Source of the DNA: Paenarthrobacter sp.
Lineage (GTDB): Bacteria; Actinomycetota; Actinomycetes; Actinomycetales; Micrococcaceae
Length of the DNA: 64,000 nt
Assembly (NCBI GenBank): GCA_031179305.1
Contig: JAPSHX010000008.1
Coordinates: 1-64,000, forward strand
Direction of reading: 5' to 3'
Part shown: positions 52,112 through 60,664 of the stretch, in pieces
Numbering within the stretch: position 1 is the stretch's first letter
How the letters are laid out: each line of letters opens with the position of its first letter
The notes under the pieces: generated by a model
Told to the model about the DNA's origin: nothing
The model's input: only the letters and a program-made list of their open reading frames with translations
The model's database searches: none
Translations under genes and position numbers: made by a program

Positions 52112-53074
52112 ATGCAGAATGCCACCCCGCTTCCTCCCCGACTCACCACTGCACCCTTCACTCGCGATGAAGCCGAAGCAGCAGGCCTTAAGCAGTGGCA
52201 CCTATGGAATCGCGTCAAGATCGAAGGGGTTAGCCGTGGTCTTTACCGGCCTTCCGACTGGGATTTCGAGCTGTCGGCGGCTGCAAGATCGCTGTCGGCG
52301 GCAACTCCCGGTGCTTGGATCTCCCATGTAACCGCCGCCAGGTTACAGGGGACATGCCTCCCACCCTGGTTGTCAGATTCCAACGAATTGCACCTTAGCA
52401 AGCCCCGGCATCTCCCGTCAGTGCGGCGCAAAGGAGTGATCGGACACACGGTAGTAGCCGCTGAGGACGAGATTGAGCATGTCCAGGGCATCTGGATGAG
52501 CACTCGGGCGCGCACCTGGCTGGATCTCGCACGACGCCTGCCGGTCCGCGACCTCGTCTGCATGGGTGACGAGCTCATTCGCATACCCCGGCCGGACTTC
52601 GAAGGACGCGAGACACCGTTCACTACACTCGAAGCTCTCCGCAAATTGGTGGAGAGACACAAGAATCTGCAGGGGGTTGTTCGGGCAAGAGAAGCACTCG
52701 GCCTCATGCGCGTGGGCGCCGATTCCGCACCCGAGTCGCTGCTCCGCTTGGCGATGCTGGACGCAGGAATTCCCGAACCGGAACTGCAGGTGCAGCTCCG
52801 GCCGAACGATCCTTTTTCCCCGTCCGCGGACCTGGGCTTTCGTGTTCGGCGAGTAGCGCTACAGTACGACGGCGGCCATCACTTCGATCAGGAACAGATC
52901 TTTAGCGATCGGCGACGCGATAAGGCATTCGAAGCAGCGGGTTGGACGGTCCTCAAATTCGGCAAGAATGACTTGGCGGACAACTTCTCGTCAGCCACGC
53001 AGAAGATTAAAAGGGCTCTGCGATCAGCATGGCAGGACCCCGCGGTCAGTGCGGGCTTTTCCCGAGGGACGTGA
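52112..53074 (+). CDS. DUF559-type protein with AbiEi-like N-terminus
   Basis: 320 residues. The first about 80 (FTRDEAEAAGLKQWHLWNRV then KIEGVSRGLYRP) look like the winged HTH of AbiEi-type transcriptional antitoxins. The last about 110 have a Vsr/PD-(D/E)XK-like layout: SAPESLLRLAMLDAGIPEPE, then LQVQLRPND, VALQYDGGHHFDQEQIFSDR and FEAAGWTVLKFGKNDL, as in DUF559. Common in actinobacteria as single genes; function unproven. Endonuclease or regulatory roles are both possible. Last codons overlap the third repeat locus. Confidence 0.82.
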   Translation: MQNATPLPPRLTTAPFTRDEAEAAGLKQWHLWNRVKIEGVSRGLYRPSDWDFELSAAARSLSAATPGAWISHVTAARLQGTCLPPWLSDSNELHLSKPRHLPSVRRKGVIGHTVVAAEDEIEHVQGIWMSTRARTWLDLARRLPVRDLVCMGDELIRIPRPDFEGRETPFTTLEALRKLVERHKNLQGVVRAREALGLMRVGADSAPESLLRLAMLDAGIPEPELQVQLRPNDPFSPSADLGFRVRRVALQYDGGHHFDQEQIFSDRRRDKAFEAAGWTVLKFGKNDLADNFSSATQKIKRALRSAWQDPAVSAGFSRGT

Positions 53075-53117
53075 GAGAGCATCCCCACCAAACCCGCGTG
53101 ACGTGAGAGAGCGTGGG
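53068..53117. repeat. Two copies of the short repeat, 32-bp period, inverted (locus 3)
   Basis: GACGTGAGAGAGC at 53068 and 53100, 32 bp apart, the reverse complement of the ACGCTCTCTCAC core. The first includes the TGA stop of the DUF559-type gene. Confidence 0.75.
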
Positions 53118-53124
53118 ATGCAAA

Positions 53125-53156
53125 AATGCCCGCCGCCTCGAGAGGCAACGGGCATT
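53125..53156 (-). terminator. Intrinsic terminator of the bS22-like gene
   Basis: AATGCCCG and GCCTC arms pair with GAGGC and CGGGCATT; on the minus strand the hairpin is followed by TTTTT. Confidence 0.88.
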
Positions 53157-53175
53157 CACGCTTGATGAAGTATCT

Positions 53176-53274
53176 CTACTTCTTATTGCGGCGCTGGTGG
53201 CGAGTCTTGCGAAGCAGCTTGCGGTGCTTCTTCTTGGCCATACGCTTGCGGCGCTTCTTAATAACTGAACCCAC
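53176..53274 (-). CDS. Small basic ribosomal protein, bS22/AURKAIP1-COX24 type
   Basis: 32 residues, GTG start with AAGGAAC upstream. The peptide begins MGSVIKKRRKRMAKKKHRKL and continues LRKTRHQRRNKK, almost entirely Lys, Arg and His, the typical sequence of the actinobacterial bS22 protein bound to the 30S subunit. Too short for usual gene prediction, but with its own terminator. Confidence 0.93.
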   Translation of the reverse strand: MGSVIKKRRKRMAKKKHRKLLRKTRHQRRNKK

Positions 53275-53439
53275 GAAAGTTCCTTACAAACTAGAAGTTC
53301 CTGTCTGTTGGAACAGATCCGCGGAAGCAGACAAGTACAACTGACAGATTCTTACATTGACGTAAAACGTTCCTTAACAGAGTACCGCTTCAAAGGGGCA
53401 CCCCATGACCACGGTCCGCGGGACGGACCCCGGCAAGCC

Positions 53440-53652
53440 TCAGGCGGTCTCGGATTGACCGTCCACCACGGCACCTTTTAGGTACTGGGCAACAGCCTCT
53501 TCAGGAACCCGGAAGGAACGGCCGAACCTTACGGCGGGCATTTCCCCTGAGTGGACCAGACGATACACAGTCATTTTGGAAACACGCAGGACGTCGGCCA
53601 CCTCGGCCACCGTCATGAAACGCGCATTCGAGAAGTTAGTCTCCGCGGACAT
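53440..53652 (-). CDS. Excisionase-family helix-turn-helix DNA-binding protein
   Basis: 70 residues from ATG 53652. MTVAEVADVLRVSKMTVYRL then VHSGEMPAVRFGRSFRVPEE is the MerR/excisionase-type winged helix (helix_turn_helix, excisionase family). Single small gene with no phage or integrase nearby, so a housekeeping regulator rather than a mobile-element function. A longer frame reaching 53946 would be mostly low-quality sequence. Confidence 0.9.
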   Translation of the reverse strand: MSAETNFSNARFMTVAEVADVLRVSKMTVYRLVHSGEMPAVRFGRSFRVPEEAVAQYLKGAVVDGQSETA

Positions 53653-53784
53653 TTCCCATATTCCTTTGCTCTCAGACAGTAGGACACCCCCAGTGGAACG
53701 GTGTGCCGATGCTGAGCCATCAAACAACCATGTGCTAGATACTCTAGAGGCTGATGGTGCCAATGTGAAAGAGCCCACGGCCCT

Positions 53785-53858
53785 GATTCGCCCATTTAGT
53801 GGGTTCCCTGCTGGCGATGCCGGGCGCACGGCATGTTTGGCAGGGAACCCACGAATCG
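53785..53858 (-). terminator. Nested hairpin downstream of DAHP synthase
   Basis: 13-bp perfect arms GTGGGTTCCCTGC (53799-53811) and GCAGGGAACCCAC (53840-53852), with an outer GATTCG/CGAATC (53785/53853) and an inner ATGCC/GGCAT stem. No clear T-run. Confidence 0.7.
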
Positions 53859-53870
53859 GGCAACTGCCCC

Positions 53871-55019
53871 CTACGCCCCAACCACCGCGCGACGCTTCCG
53901 TGCCGACGCTGCGAGCTGTTCCAACACTGAGGCCGTAACATCCCATTCCATGCAGGCATCCGTGACGCTCTGCCCGTAAACAAGCTCCTGCTCCCCTGCA
54001 AGCTGCTTGGCCACATCCAGGTTCTGCACCCCTCCAACGAGGAAGCTTTCCAGCATGACGCCAGCGATCGGTGAGGTCTCCCCCGCTTCGAGCTGAGCAC
54101 CGATTTCCAAGGCAACTTCCGCCTGACGGTGATGGCTCTTGCCGCTGTTGGCATGGCTGGCATCCACGATTAGGCGCGGATTAAGCCCCTTCGATGCGAG
54201 CTTGGATGACGCAGCTGCCACATCGGCAGCGGAGTAGTTGGGGCCTTTGCGTCCACCGCGAAGGATGACGTGGGTGTCCGGGTTTCCTGACGTCGCCACG
54301 AGAGCTGCCCGGCCGTCGTCGTCGATTCCCAGGAAGGCCTGCTCAGCGGCAGAGGCCCCGCAAGCGTCAATGGCTACCTGAAGATCGCCGTCGGTGCCGT
54401 TCTTGAAACCGATGGGCATGGACAGCCCAGAGGCGAGCTGGCGATGGATCTGGCTCTCGGTGGTGCGGGCGCCGATCGCGCCCCAGGACACGAGGTCCGC
54501 CATGTATTGCGGGCTGATGGGCTCCAGGAATTCGGTGGCAGTGGGCAGACCCAATGCGGTGACCTGCTTCAGGAATCCGCGGGCGGCCCGCAGTCCGGCA
54601 GCGATGTCGTGGCTGCCGTCCAGGTGGGGATCGTTGATGAGGCCCTTCCAACCAACAGTGGTGCGCGGCTTTTCGAAGTAGGTCCGCATGACGATCAGCA
54701 GGTCCTCTTTGTGCTTTTCGGCCTGGCTGACCAACCGGCGGGCGTATTCGAGACCGGCTTTGGGATCGTGGATGGAGCACGGGCCAACGATCACCAAGAG
54801 GCGATCGTCCACGCCGTCCATGATGGCCCGGACCTGATCGCGTCCACGGTCGACGACGGCGGCTGAGCGGCCGTCCAGCGGCAACTCGGCGATGAGGTCC
54901 TGCGGGGCCGGAAGCGGCTCGAATCGGGCAACCCGCAGGTTGGAGGTAGCGGGTTGAGCGGCGGCTCCGGATTCAGCGGAGTCGAGCGATTCGGTGGGTT
55001 CTGCGGCAATGCTGGTCAT
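53871..55019 (-). CDS. aroG: 3-deoxy-7-phosphoheptulonate (DAHP) synthase, class I (AroG/AroF type)
   Basis: 382 residues. Class I DAHP synthase motifs: VIVGPCSIHDPKAGLEYARR, LRGGRKGPNYSAADVA, IVDASHANSGKSHHRQ and GVMLESFLVGGVQN. It condenses phosphoenolpyruvate and erythrose-4-phosphate in the first step of the shikimate pathway. The N-terminal about 30 residues are a Ser/Ala/Glu-rich extension. Preceded by an aromatic-codon leader peptide and paired hairpins, indicating attenuation by aromatic amino acids. Confidence 0.95.
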   Translation of the reverse strand: MTSIAAEPTESLDSAESGAAAQPATSNLRVARFEPLPAPQDLIAELPLDGRSAAVVDRGRDQVRAIMDGVDDRLLVIVGPCSIHDPKAGLEYARRLVSQAEKHKEDLLIVMRTYFEKPRTTVGWKGLINDPHLDGSHDIAAGLRAARGFLKQVTALGLPTATEFLEPISPQYMADLVSWGAIGARTTESQIHRQLASGLSMPIGFKNGTDGDLQVAIDACGASAAEQAFLGIDDDGRAALVATSGNPDTHVILRGGRKGPNYSAADVAAASSKLASKGLNPRLIVDASHANSGKSHHRQAEVALEIGAQLEAGETSPIAGVMLESFLVGGVQNLDVAKQLAGEQELVYGQSVTDACMEWDVTASVLEQLAASARKRRAVVGA

Positions 55020-55080
55020 TTCTGGGTCCTGTTCCGGGATGCGGAGCGGGCCCCTTTTCAGAACCCGCCGGATATGGCGA

Positions 55081-55164
55081 AGGGCAGAGAATAATCTCTG
55101 CCCTGTTGGCTCTGAAGGAAAGTTGGATGCGTGTCAGTTAGACGCGGGCCCCTCCAGAGCCAAC
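55081..55164 (-). promoter_or_regulatory. Attenuator hairpins of the DAHP synthase leader
   Basis: Stem A pairs GTTGGCTCTG (55105-55114) with CAGAGCCAAC (55155-55164, within the leader peptide). Stem B pairs 55081-55090 with 55095-55104 over a perfect 10 bp (loop ATAA on the plus strand). They abut directly, so ribosome position on the leader could shift pairing. No U-tract follows stem B. Confidence 0.65.
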
Positions 55165-55193
55165 GAAAAATACGCATACCAACGCTTAGTCAT
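55134..55193 (-). CDS. Leader peptide for aromatic amino acid attenuation
   Basis: 19 residues: MTKRWYAYFSLALEGPASN. Trp5, Tyr6, Tyr8 and Phe9 form a cluster of aromatic codons, the classical feature of an attenuation leader. It lies about 115 bp upstream of DAHP synthase on the same strand, and its distal end overlaps one hairpin arm. A GTG at 55220 would give a longer form with an extra Tyr. Not expected to have a function as a protein. Confidence 0.75.
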   Translation of the reverse strand: MTKRWYAYFSLALEGPASN

Positions 55194-55239
55194 AGCCACA
55201 CCATAACCGCGGTTCTTCACAGCACGCAAATCGCGTCCA

Positions 55240-56259
55240 TCAAGATGACAGCAGTTTGCGCAGGAACTGTAACTGCTTGATCCAGTGGTGCTCTTGGCCG
55301 CCTTCGTGGTTGTTGAAGCGGTACACCTCAATGTCCTTTTCAGGGGCACCGCCGTGGCCGCGAGAGCCGGTGCCGTAGTTGTTGAAGCTCGCGAACACAG
55401 TTGATGGCGGGCAGATATCGTCCATTTGCGCAGCTGAGAACAGCGCGGGGACCGTGGCCGCGCGGCCCAGGTGGACGCCGTCGAAGTAGTTCAGCACCGC
55501 CAGCATGGGCTCATACTTTTCGCGGTGCCGACCCAAAAATCCCGCGATCTCGGGGTACGGGCCTCGGGGCGTTATGTCGATCGCCCGGGGGAAGTCCTGC
55601 AGGAACGGGACGTCGGGTAGCGCGGCGATAACGCCGTCGAGCCTTCCAGCCGTCAGCCCTGCAGCAGCAACAGTGATGCCGCCACCCTGGCTAACGCCGG
55701 TCAGCACCACCTTGGAAGGGTCGACGGCGGGATGGCTTTGTGCCGCTTCTACCGCCCGGAAGGCGTCCACGTAGACCCTGCGGAAATAATAGTTGTCCTG
55801 GTGGTCAGCGCCTCGCGTCATGAGTCCCGCATAGTTCACCCCACCCGCAGACGCGTGCGGATCCGGGGTGTCGCCGGAAACGCCCCCGTAGCCCTGCCCG
55901 CGGGTGTCCATGATGAAGTGCGCGTAGCCTGCCTGCGCCCAGCGGGTGTTCTGATTGACCAGGCCCCTGCCACCGGAGTAGCCGATGTACTCCACAACCA
56001 CGGGAAGCTGCTCCCCCGGCTCGAGCTGCGCGGGTACGTGTAGCCAGCCCTTGATGCGGTCTCCCCCGAAGCCGGAGAAAGTGACGTCGAAGGTGTTGAT
56101 CACACTGAGGTAGTTGTCCACTGGCTCAAACACCGCATCAAGCGGGAGTGCGCGGGCATCTGCGATGGTGCGGTCCCAGAACTCCTCGAAGTCGGCTGGC
56201 GCCTCTGCTGTGGAGGAGTAGTCGCGGAGCTGGTCAAGGGGAAGGTCAAAGAGGGGCAT
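55240..56259 (-). CDS. Acetyl xylan esterase/cephalosporin-C deacetylase family (AXE1)
   Basis: 339 residues. Alpha/beta hydrolase of the AXE1 family: N-terminus MPLFDLPLDQLRDYSSTAEA, then PADFEEFW, the nucleophile in VLTGVSQGGGITVAAAG, an Asp in SAAQMDDICPPSTVF and a His in NNHEGGQEHHW. It removes acetyl groups from xylo-oligosaccharides or similar. No signal peptide, so intracellular action on imported oligosaccharides. It is divergent from the Gfo/Idh-PmoA gene and adjacent to a sugar ABC operon. Confidence 0.92.
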   Translation of the reverse strand: MPLFDLPLDQLRDYSSTAEAPADFEEFWDRTIADARALPLDAVFEPVDNYLSVINTFDVTFSGFGGDRIKGWLHVPAQLEPGEQLPVVVEYIGYSGGRGLVNQNTRWAQAGYAHFIMDTRGQGYGGVSGDTPDPHASAGGVNYAGLMTRGADHQDNYYFRRVYVDAFRAVEAAQSHPAVDPSKVVLTGVSQGGGITVAAAGLTAGRLDGVIAALPDVPFLQDFPRAIDITPRGPYPEIAGFLGRHREKYEPMLAVLNYFDGVHLGRAATVPALFSAAQMDDICPPSTVFASFNNYGTGSRGHGGAPEKDIEVYRFNNHEGGQEHHWIKQLQFLRKLLSS

Positions 56260-56419
56260 GGTCCATTCCGGTTCAGGTGGGTCTGACTGGGCAAATTCAG
56301 GCTGGGGGCTGTTGCGTCCACCGAGGACATCCTACGTCACTCCGTGACTCCCGAATCAGCCCTCTTTGAATCGTTACATTTCTGCAGTGATCAAGTTAGA
56401 CTGAACATAGCCCATCGTG

Positions 56420-56433
56420 GGAAAGCGCTTGCT
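56420..56433. promoter_or_regulatory. LacI-type operator before the Gfo/Idh-PmoA gene
   Basis: GGAAAGCGCTTGCT, close to the GNAANCGNTTNC form of LacI-family sites, lies about 90 bp upstream of the gene and just after a possible -10, TAGACT (56397-56402). It matches 12 of 14 bases of the site at 63982-63995. Confidence 0.65.
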
Positions 56434-56523
56434 GAGGTGTAGCCTAATCCCGCCCGAACACTTTTGTGAAGACCCAGACGACGGCGTCACGCGCCATCGT
56501 TGTCGCGCCAGCCTAGGAGAGTC

Positions 56524-58587
56524 ATGGACACCCAGTCCGCCAGTAGTCCAGCACCCTTCGGGACTGCCGCTGCCACCGGGACCACCCCTGCCAGGATCGC
56601 CCTCGTGGGAGTTCACGGCTTCGGTACGCACCACCTGCGCAACCTCGAACGGCTCAGCAGCCAAGGCAAGGTGGACCTCGTTGCCGTGGCCGACCCGAAT
56701 CCCCCGGCACCCGGAGACCTGCCCGCGACCACCGCCGTCCACGCGAACCTGGATGAGCTGCTGGCCGGCGAACATCGTCCGGATGTCATCATTGTGGCAA
56801 CCCCCATTCAGACCCATGCTCCATTAGCCCTGTCCGTACTGGCTTCCGAGGCGGATCTGTATTTGGAGAAGCCCCCGGTTGCCTCTATGAGCGACTTCCT
56901 CCATCTCCAGGAAGCGGCGGAGGAAGCCGGTCGCCGGGTCCAAATCGGTTTCCAAAGCCTCGGATCCCATGCCCTGGCGGCCTTGGAACAGCTTGCGGGC
57001 GGGGAATCCTCGGAAGAGCTGCCAAGCATCGGCAACTTGAAGGGGATTTCTGCTACGGGCCGTTGGGTCCGGGATCGTGCCTACTACAAGCGCTCCCGCT
57101 GGGCAGGCAAACGCAGCCTCGACGGCGTGGATGTGGTTGATGGTGTTGCCACCAACCCGTTGGCCCATGCAATCGCCACGGCGCTCCGGATCGCCGGAGC
57201 GCGAGCAGCGGGAGACCTCGCGTCCGTGGAGACGGATCTTTACCGCGCGAACGATATCGAAGCGGACGACACGTCCGTGATCCGCTTGCGCACCATCAAC
57301 GGTTTGCCCATCACGTGTGCCCTCACCCTCTGCGCCACTGAATCCGTGGAACCCTACGTCACACTCCACGGAACGGAAGGTACGGCGGTATTCCACTACA
57401 CAGAAGACCGCGTAACTGTCCGCACTGAAGCAGGCGAAACCTCTCACACCTTCGGACGGGACGACCTCACGGAGAACCTTCTCCAGCACCTGTCCGAGGG
57501 CACGCCGCTGCTGAGCCCCCTCGATCACAGCGGCGCGTTCATGCGCGTTTTGGAAGCTATCCGCACAGCCGAGGCTCCCGCGCTAATTCCCGGGGAATGC
57601 GTCAGTTGGGTAGGAACGGGCGAGCAAGCCCACGCGGTGATCCCGAACATCGAGGACATTCTGGAACGCTCCACCCAAGCCCACGCCACTTTCTCCGAAC
57701 TGGGACTTCCTTGGGCCCGGCCGGTCACGGCAGGCACCGAAGCACTCTTCTCCCCCGACGCCGACGCCGGCCCGCCCAACGCCCACTCAACGCCCACCGC
57801 GGTCCTCCGCTCTGGCAGCAACCTTGAGCCGGACCTCTCCCCGCGCCCCTACTTGCACCCGGTGTCCACACCATCCGGCATCTCGGTCACTGACCACCTG
57901 CCTTCAGACCACGCCTGGCACCTTGGCGCGGGCTTCGCACTGCAGGACGTCAACGGGAGCAACTTCTGGGGCGGTCGCAGCTACCGCAGGACGGCCGGAA
58001 AGTACGTGGATTTGAAGGACCACGGCAGGATCGAGACGGCGAATGTCGCCCGGGAAGAAGATGCCACCACGCTTGACCTCAACTGGCTCGCATCCGACGG
58101 CAGCCTCGTCCTCAACGAACGGCGCTCCCTGAGCCGCACGCTCCTGGATGAGCGCACATGGCGACTCGAGATCCAGACCCGGCTCACCGCCGTCGTGGAC
58201 GTTTCCCTGGGCAGCCCCGGCTCCCACGGCGCTGCCGGCAGCGGCTACGGCGGCTTCTTCTGGCGCCTTCCTGTCAATGCTTCCTCGCGCGTCTTCTCCT
58301 CCACAGCCGAGGGCGAGCCGTCAGTTCACGGTTCCGTGGCGCCGTGGCTGGCTTGGACCGGAGAGTTCGACGGCGGCCCTGCCACTCTGGTGTTTGGCGC
58401 ACCTTCAGAGTCGGCGGACCCTTGGTTCGTGCGGTGCAGCGACTACCCCGCAGTCGGTTCAGCATTGGCGTGGGATGCCGCGGTGGAACTTGCGGCAGGG
58501 GATTCCCTCACCCGTACCAACACTGTGTGGATCAGCGACGGAATCTTGGATGTAGCGGAGATCGAGGGCTTGGTTTCAGGCAGATGA
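56524..58587 (+). CDS. Gfo/Idh/MocA dehydrogenase fused to a PmoA-like domain
   Basis: 687 residues from ATG 56524, which has AGGAGAG just before it. Residues about 20-380: Rossmann fold IALVGVHGFGTHHLRNLERL, DVIIVATPIQTHA and EKPPVASMSDF of the Gfo/Idh/MocA family. The C-terminal about 290 residues (from about 400) are PmoA-like (DUF6807), with PYLHPVSTPSGISVTDHLPS, DHAWHLGAGFA and GGFFWRLPV. Two activities in one chain suggest successive steps in degrading a modified sugar; the reaction is unknown. No signal peptide. Confidence 0.88.
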   Translation: MDTQSASSPAPFGTAAATGTTPARIALVGVHGFGTHHLRNLERLSSQGKVDLVAVADPNPPAPGDLPATTAVHANLDELLAGEHRPDVIIVATPIQTHAPLALSVLASEADLYLEKPPVASMSDFLHLQEAAEEAGRRVQIGFQSLGSHALAALEQLAGGESSEELPSIGNLKGISATGRWVRDRAYYKRSRWAGKRSLDGVDVVDGVATNPLAHAIATALRIAGARAAGDLASVETDLYRANDIEADDTSVIRLRTINGLPITCALTLCATESVEPYVTLHGTEGTAVFHYTEDRVTVRTEAGETSHTFGRDDLTENLLQHLSEGTPLLSPLDHSGAFMRVLEAIRTAEAPALIPGECVSWVGTGEQAHAVIPNIEDILERSTQAHATFSELGLPWARPVTAGTEALFSPDADAGPPNAHSTPTAVLRSGSNLEPDLSPRPYLHPVSTPSGISVTDHLPSDHAWHLGAGFALQDVNGSNFWGGRSYRRTAGKYVDLKDHGRIETANVAREEDATTLDLNWLASDGSLVLNERRSLSRTLLDERTWRLEIQTRLTAVVDVSLGSPGSHGAAGSGYGGFFWRLPVNASSRVFSSTAEGEPSVHGSVAPWLAWTGEFDGGPATLVFGAPSESADPWFVRCSDYPAVGSALAWDAAVELAAGDSLTRTNTVWISDGILDVAEIEGLVSGR

Positions 58588-58599
58588 GTGCTCGCTGAC

Positions 58600-58664
58600 G
58601 CGTTGTGAGGCCCGCCCTGCATGGTATTTGCCATGAATAGCCTGTAGAACGGGCCCCGCAACGC
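58600..58664. terminator. Long imperfect hairpin between convergent genes
   Basis: GCGTTGTGAGGCCCG (58600-58614) pairs with CGGGCCCCGCAACGC (58650-58664) at 13 of 15 positions. The ends resemble those of the 74-bp repeats at 15811-16170. A likely bidirectional terminator. Confidence 0.7.
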
Positions 58665-58698
58665 GAAGGCACGGTGTTTGGCAATTACCGGCGGCCCG

Positions 58699-59973
58699 CT
58701 AGGCGCGGCGACGGGCCGAACAGCGCCAGAGCAGGAAGCCAATCACCGCCGCGGACATCATTCCCAGCGCTCCCGTGACCACAAGCCCTGTCCGGACGCC
58801 GAAGTCCTCCGTGAGCCACCCGGCCAGCAAGCCACCCAAGGCATGACCGCCCAGCAGAAGCGGGAAGTACAGCGCCAAGACCCTGCCGCGTACGCTCGCC
58901 CCGGCTTCAAGCTGCACTGCGGTGGCTGCGCTCGTGAGGAACACCAAGGTCATGAAACCCACCACAATGAGCATCGCCACGAACCACTCTTGTGTGGGCA
59001 TCAAGGCAGCGAGCGCTTGCGTCAGACCGAAGAGTCCTGCACTGGCCACGATCCCCTTCCGTCCAAAACGCTTGATCCGTGTTGCCACCAACGCGCCAGC
59101 AAGAGCTCCCAAAGCGCTGACGGTGTTGAAGAGCCCAAAACCGGCTGGTCCACTATGCCACACTCCGTCCGCGAACGCTGCGAGAACTACGGGCCCGTTC
59201 ATGCCGAAGGCACCTAACAAGCCCGCCAGCAGCATCGTTAAAAGCAGGGGTGGGCGTGCTCGGACGAAGCGGAAACCCGCGAGGATCTGGCCCCTCCGGG
59301 CAGTGGGATCCGGCACTTCCAGGGAATGATGCAGCTCACCTGGCCTAATGGAGGCAATCATCACCAGGACTGATACACCAATCAAGGCATTGGCAGCGAA
59401 GGCCGCCGCAGGACCAGCCTGGGCGATGATCACCCCGGCCAAGGCCGGGCCGGCCATGGCTCCCAACTGCCCTATTGCGCTGTTGAGGCCGATAGCGGCG
59501 GGCAATCCGGCGTCGCCCACTACCTCGTTGACGAACACCTGCCGCGCCGGTCCATCGATGGCACTGGTGATGCCCAGGGCAATACAGGATGCATAGACCA
59601 CCCAGACATCGCTGCCACCCATGGCGTTCCAGACAGCCAAAACGGCGGCCAACAATGCGGCGACGGACTGGCAGACCAGAAGGATGCGTCGCTTGGGAAA
59701 CAGGTCAACCAGTACCCCGCTGATGGGTCCTACTACCAGCATGGGCAGGAACTGGAGCGCAACTGCCAGGCCCACGGCGGCCGGACTGCCGGTGAGCTGA
59801 AGCACCAACCAATCCTGGGCCAGCCGTTGCATCCAGACACCGCCGCTCCCTACAAGGGAAAGGGTGATGAAGATCCGGTAGTTGTGGTGCCTCAGCGGGT
59901 AGTGCCAGCTTTCCGTGGAACGGGCACGCGGTGTGGTGGATTTGGGGCGCAGTGGGAACGGGCGCGGCGACAC
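58699..59973 (-). CDS. MFS transporter (EntS/drug-exporter-like)
   Basis: 424 residues, GTG start, about 12 membrane helices. VGSGGVWMQRLAQDWLVLQL, GPISGVLVDLFPKRRILLVC and ITSAIDGPARQVFVNEVVGD fit the MFS_3 group, which exports siderophores, drugs or metabolites. It begins 37 bp after the DUF624 gene on the same strand, so it may be the last gene of the sugar transport operon. Substrate unknown. Confidence 0.88.
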   Translation of the reverse strand: MSPRPFPLRPKSTTPRARSTESWHYPLRHHNYRIFITLSLVGSGGVWMQRLAQDWLVLQLTGSPAAVGLAVALQFLPMLVVGPISGVLVDLFPKRRILLVCQSVAALLAAVLAVWNAMGGSDVWVVYASCIALGITSAIDGPARQVFVNEVVGDAGLPAAIGLNSAIGQLGAMAGPALAGVIIAQAGPAAAFAANALIGVSVLVMIASIRPGELHHSLEVPDPTARRGQILAGFRFVRARPPLLLTMLLAGLLGAFGMNGPVVLAAFADGVWHSGPAGFGLFNTVSALGALAGALVATRIKRFGRKGIVASAGLFGLTQALAALMPTQEWFVAMLIVVGFMTLVFLTSAATAVQLEAGASVRGRVLALYFPLLLGGHALGGLLAGWLTEDFGVRTGLVVTGALGMMSAAVIGFLLWRCSARRRA

Positions 59974-60010
59974 GGAGTGTTCTGCTCGATTCAGCGGGTT
60001 GGGTCGGATC

Positions 60011-60652
60011 TCAACGATGGGAACGGATTTTTATGGCAGCCGCGGCCAGGACCAGGGTCCCGGGAACGATGACGAACAATGCCTGCAGCATCCAAACGAA
60101 GACCACTGTCATGAAAACTGCAGCAAGCAACAGCAGCGAACCGGTCCAGTCGCGCAGTGCATCAGCTTTGGCCTGCGAGTAGGCGAACGCCCACCGCTGC
60201 GGACCGGGAACTTCGGCGGGTTGCTGGTCAGCATCGCCACTCCAGTTGACGCCACCGCTCCAGTTGGCGGCGACCCGCAGGAAGAGCACTGCGCCTGCTA
60301 CAGCCAAAATCAGCGTAGCGGGCAGGATCACCGCCCGGCCGGGCAGTTGACCCACCATGGCGAGCAACAGGTTTAGGACAATCACGACGGCGGCTACCGC
60401 CGTCGTGATTCCCATCTTCCAGCTGCCGGGAAGCGCTTGGCGGAAATTCCCCCACAGGCTCCGGAGGGAATCGTCCCTCCCGCTGAGGTGCCTTTCCAGG
60501 TGCGCGACGCCGGCCGCATAGGCAGCCGGCGCCGTCACAAAGGGGACGGAGAGGAGGAGCACGATAACTCCCGCCAGGATGGTCTCGGCGAAGAGGGCAA
60601 AGCGGTTGACCGGGATCCCGGAAGACTTGCCTGTGGTGTTCATCGTGCTCAT
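60011..60652 (-). CDS. DUF624 (YesL-like) membrane protein
   Basis: 213 residues with several membrane helices (FAETILAGVIVLLLSVPFVT and AVAAVVIVLNLLLAMVGQ among them) and the stretch SLRSLWGNFRQALPGSWKMG. The family is usually encoded with CUT1 sugar permeases; it is probably an accessory to the transporter. It follows the second permease after 12 bp. Confidence 0.88.
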   Translation of the reverse strand: MSTMNTTGKSSGIPVNRFALFAETILAGVIVLLLSVPFVTAPAAYAAGVAHLERHLSGRDDSLRSLWGNFRQALPGSWKMGITTAVAAVVIVLNLLLAMVGQLPGRAVILPATLILAVAGAVLFLRVAANWSGGVNWSGDADQQPAEVPGPQRWAFAYSQAKADALRDWTGSLLLLAAVFMTVVFVWMLQALFVIVPGTLVLAAAAIKIRSHR

Positions 60653-60664
60653 TCTCTGTTGTCC

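Noticed and set aside
50958..53117. Possible CRISPR array from 32-bp periodic repeats
   Set aside because: The whole period is repeated within a locus, there are no unique spacers and no cas genes nearby.
53440..53652. Excisionase as sign of a prophage or integrative element
   Set aside because: No integrase, attachment-site repeats or phage genes nearby; this small HTH type is common as a chromosomal housekeeping gene in actinobacteria.
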